Source of the DNA: Chitinophaga sancti
GTDB taxonomy: Bacteria; Bacteroidota; Bacteroidia; Chitinophagales; Chitinophagaceae
Direction of reading: 5' to 3'
Length of the DNA stretch: 64,000 nt
Assembly (NCBI RefSeq): GCF_034087045.1
Contig: NZ_CP139247.1
Location: 620,001-684,000, forward strand
Shown: in pieces, positions 62,459 to 64,000 of the stretch
How the letters are laid out: each line of letters begins with the position of its first letter
Position numbering within the stretch: the first letter of the stretch is position 1
Made by a program: the position numbers and the translations under genes
The notes under the pieces: model-generated
Database searches by the model: none
The model's input: only the letters and a program-made list of their open reading frames with translations
Told to the model about the DNA's origin: nothing

Positions 62459-63085
62459 ATGTTTTATCTGACCAAGACGCCGGCTATCCTGAAAGCCATC
62501 TATAAGAGTTGCACCTGGAGCCTATCTCCTGCACGGCCAGTGGTGTACCTGACATTTGATGATGGTCCGCATCCGACTGCAACTCCTTTTATACTGGATT
62601 TATTGAAGCAATATAATGCGAAAGGCACGTTCTTTTGTATTGGGAAGAATGTGGTGGAGTATCCGGAAATTTACCAGCGGATATTGGAGGAGGGGCATAC
62701 GACGGGGAATCATACTCATAATCATGTGAATGGGTGGAAGACGGGCACAGATAAGTATGTGGAGAATGTGATGGAGGCGCGGCAGTTTATCAATTCTAAT
62801 TTATTCAGACCCCCTTATGGGCGGATTACGCCATTTCAGATAAAGCAGATTAAAAATTTGATACCGGGGGCACAGATCGTGATGTGGGATGTATTGAGTG
62901 CGGATTTTGACACGGAGATAAATGGAGAGGCGTGTGTGCAGAATGTGGTGTTTAAGTCAAAACCGGGGTCGATAATAGTGTTTCATGATAGTACGAAGGC
63001 GTGGGAACGGTTGGAGTATGCATTGCCGAGGGTGATGGAGTATTTTAAGAAGAAGGGGATGGGAATGGAGGCGGTGCCGGTTTAG
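62459..63085 (+). CDS. Polysaccharide deacetylase (NodB-type)
   Basis: A 208-aa NodB-homology deacetylase. Five family motifs are visible: TFDDGPHPTATPFIL (metal Asp, residue ~34), GNHTHNHVNG (zinc His pair), RPPYGRITPFQ, MWDVLSADFDTEI and IIVFHDSTKAWERL. It removes acetyl groups from a surface polysaccharide such as chitin, GlcNAc or peptidoglycan sugar. No signal peptide is evident, but an amphipathic N-terminus (MFYLTKTPAILKAIYKSC) may anchor it. The start is the ATG at 62459, since the upstream frame has no family features. Divergent from gltX. Confidence 0.93.
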   Translation: MFYLTKTPAILKAIYKSCTWSLSPARPVVYLTFDDGPHPTATPFILDLLKQYNAKGTFFCIGKNVVEYPEIYQRILEEGHTTGNHTHNHVNGWKTGTDKYVENVMEARQFINSNLFRPPYGRITPFQIKQIKNLIPGAQIVMWDVLSADFDTEINGEACVQNVVFKSKPGSIIVFHDSTKAWERLEYALPRVMEYFKKKGMGMEAVPV

Positions 63086-63318
63086 TGGGTGTAGTTGCTG
63101 ATGGGTATTTTTGAGGGGATGGCTTGTTTTGTGGGTATAATTGCTGATGAGGTATTATTAAGGGGAAGGCTTGGTTAGTGGGTATAGTTGCTGATGAGGT
63201 ATTTTTAAGAAGATAGCTTGGTTGTGGGTATAATTGCTGATGAGGTATTATTAAGGGGATGGCTTGGTTAGTGGGTATAGTTGCTGATGAGGTATTTTTA
63301 AGAAGATGGCTTGGTTAG
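63084..63318. repeat. Tandem array of five 46-47-bp units alternating A/B
   Basis: Five head-to-tail units beginning GTGGGTAT, at 63085, 63131, 63178, 63224 and 63271. Even- and odd-numbered units differ in fixed ways (ATAATTG...ATTATTAAGGGGA versus ATAGTTG...ATTTTTAAGAAGA), so the true period is 93 bp. The first unit begins on the stop codon of the deacetylase gene. No coding function: 46 and 47 are not multiples of 3. Confidence 0.85.
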
Positions 63319-63373
63319 TTGTTTGCAGAAGGCCCCTGTTTATATAGAAATCAATCCTTATTTAGCGGGCATA

Positions 63374-63419
63374 AAAAACCCAGGTTCCATTTGCGCTTTC
63401 GGGCATTCAGAAACCTGGG
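63374..63419 (-). terminator. Terminator of the truncated surface gene
   Basis: CCCAGGTT / AACCTGGG stem with a long loop; on the minus strand a T-rich stretch follows. It lies just past the gene's stop. Confidence 0.7.
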
Positions 63420-63429
63420 CAGTTATTTA

Positions 63430-64000
63430 TTATTTAGGTAATGCGATCGTTTTTACCTTATCACCTACAGCGATCGTTACAGAGTCATCACAGACACCAT
63501 TACCATAATCTACGGTAGCAGTCAGTGAGTTGTAAGTTACGGTTGCTTTACCCTTGCCGATATAAGCACAGCTCAGTTTTCTTTCCAGATAAGTAGAATC
63601 TGCTACAGTGATGTAAGCAGCATTACCTGTTGAGTATACCAGGGAATCAGTACCTACATAATTGAAGATATCGTCAGACACACTACCCAGGGTAGCAGTG
63701 CCGGCGGTTTGCGTATAAGTACCGCTACCACCGAAACCTACAGTAGTAGAATCCAGCACTACAGCACCTCCGGAGATAACAGACAGGTATTTATACACGC
63801 TGTTAGTGCTGGTGTTGGTGATTGTCTGTGTACCGGTTACGCTTTTACCATTTACGGTATAAGTGAGTGGTTTCACGGTAATAGTAGAACCGGTGTAGTA
63901 AAAGTAACCAGTCATCGTGATCTGGATGTTACCAACGCGTACACGACCGTCAGCGTCCGCACAACCGGTGCCGAAGCTTACTAATATTGTTTTAGGCCAG
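63430..64000 (-). CDS. Partial gene, unknown beta-rich surface protein
   Basis: The stop and 3' part are in the window; the frame stays open to the right edge (TILVSFGTGCADADGRVRVG is readable there), so the true start is off-window. The visible ~190 residues are Thr/Ser/Gly-rich beta strands with repeated Y-T-G/N-x-K-x-x-T patterns and few Cys (one at each of three places). The TILVSFGTGC-ADGR pattern looks like a family of Bacteroidota exported proteins I cannot name. Internal ATG at 63915 is probably not the start. No function proposed. Confidence 0.6.
   Translation of the reverse strand, partial: WPKTILVSFGTGCADADGRVRVGNIQITMTGYFYYTGSTITVKPLTYTVNGKSVTGTQTITNTSTNSVYKYLSVISGGAVVLDSTTVGFGGSGTYTQTAGTATLGSVSDDIFNYVGTDSLVYSTGNAAYITVADSTYLERKLSCAYIGKGKATVTYNSLTATVDYGNGVCDDSVTIAVGDKVKTIALPK

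Noticed and set aside
1..64000. tRNA, rRNA or integrated mobile element
   Set aside because: No tRNA-like T-loop with flanking stems, no rRNA sequence and no transposase, integrase or inverted terminal repeat was recognised by eye; a tRNA scan would settle this.

Overview
The window looks like a chromosomal segment of a gliding Bacteroidota bacterium close to Chitinophaga (Chitinophagaceae). The grounds are GldB, GldF and GldG gliding proteins, a MurF-alanine racemase fusion, PorT-like outer-membrane barrels, a TonB receptor with a carboxypeptidase-regulatory N-terminus, promoter words of the TAnnTTTG type, a Bacteroidota-type lanthipeptide precursor and many lipoproteins. No rRNA, tRNA, transposase, prophage or CRISPR array was seen.

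Layout. 0.1-2.7 kb: an ECF sigma factor, a membrane protein with nine GYF repeats (probable enlarged anti-sigma factor) and a small periplasmic protein. 2.8-11 kb (minus strand): an MBL-fold hydrolase, the elongation cluster mreB-mreC-mreD-mrdA-rodA, and purD. 11-15 kb: a POT-family and an OPT-family peptide transporter. 15-18.3 kb: a lipoprotein and a DUF1501/DUF1800 pair. 18.3-25 kb: a molybdenum cofactor locus (moeA, moaC, mobA, moaE, moaD, an unknown small protein, moaA, and a MoeB-rhodanese protein) interrupted by a PepSY membrane protein. 25-31 kb: a GNAT enzyme, serS, nadE, a barrel protein and gldB. 31-36 kb: an XRE regulator, a lipoprotein sugar dehydrogenase fused to cytochrome c, apaG, a small HExxH protein, and a cytochrome/YceI/DUF5777 cluster. 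36-47 kb: murF, methylmalonyl-CoA epimerase, a cysteine desulfurase with an atypical IscU-like partner, gldF-gldG, the murF-alr fusion and lspA. 47-51 kb: a TonB receptor and a TSUP permease. 51-54 kb: fumC with a non-coding repeat array on each side. 54-58.9 kb: an orphan LytS-type kinase, an S41 peptidase, a lanthipeptide-like precursor, an enoyl-CoA hydratase, a barrel protein and a B12-binding protein. 59-64 kb: glnS, gltX, a polysaccharide deacetylase, a third repeat array and a truncated surface protein.

How the genes fit together. Most are housekeeping: cell-wall elongation (mreBCD, mrdA, rodA, two MurF enzymes, racemase), cofactor synthesis (Moco, NAD), tRNA charging (Ser, Gln, Glu) and purine synthesis. 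The epimerase and the B12-binding protein suggest a methylmalonyl-CoA route, encoded at scattered places.

The most unusual items are: (1) an IscU-like protein next to a cysteine desulfurase that lacks two of the three cluster-ligand cysteines; (2) three non-coding arrays, two made of alternating A/B units that run into gene 3' ends and one built of a conserved word separated by hairpin inserts; (3) the nine-repeat membrane protein beside a sigma factor; (4) an orphan lanthipeptide-like precursor; (5) a 5'-UTR hairpin before murF-alr and a decamer operator-like site before the PepSY gene. All calls come from reading the sequence and recalling families; no database search was run.
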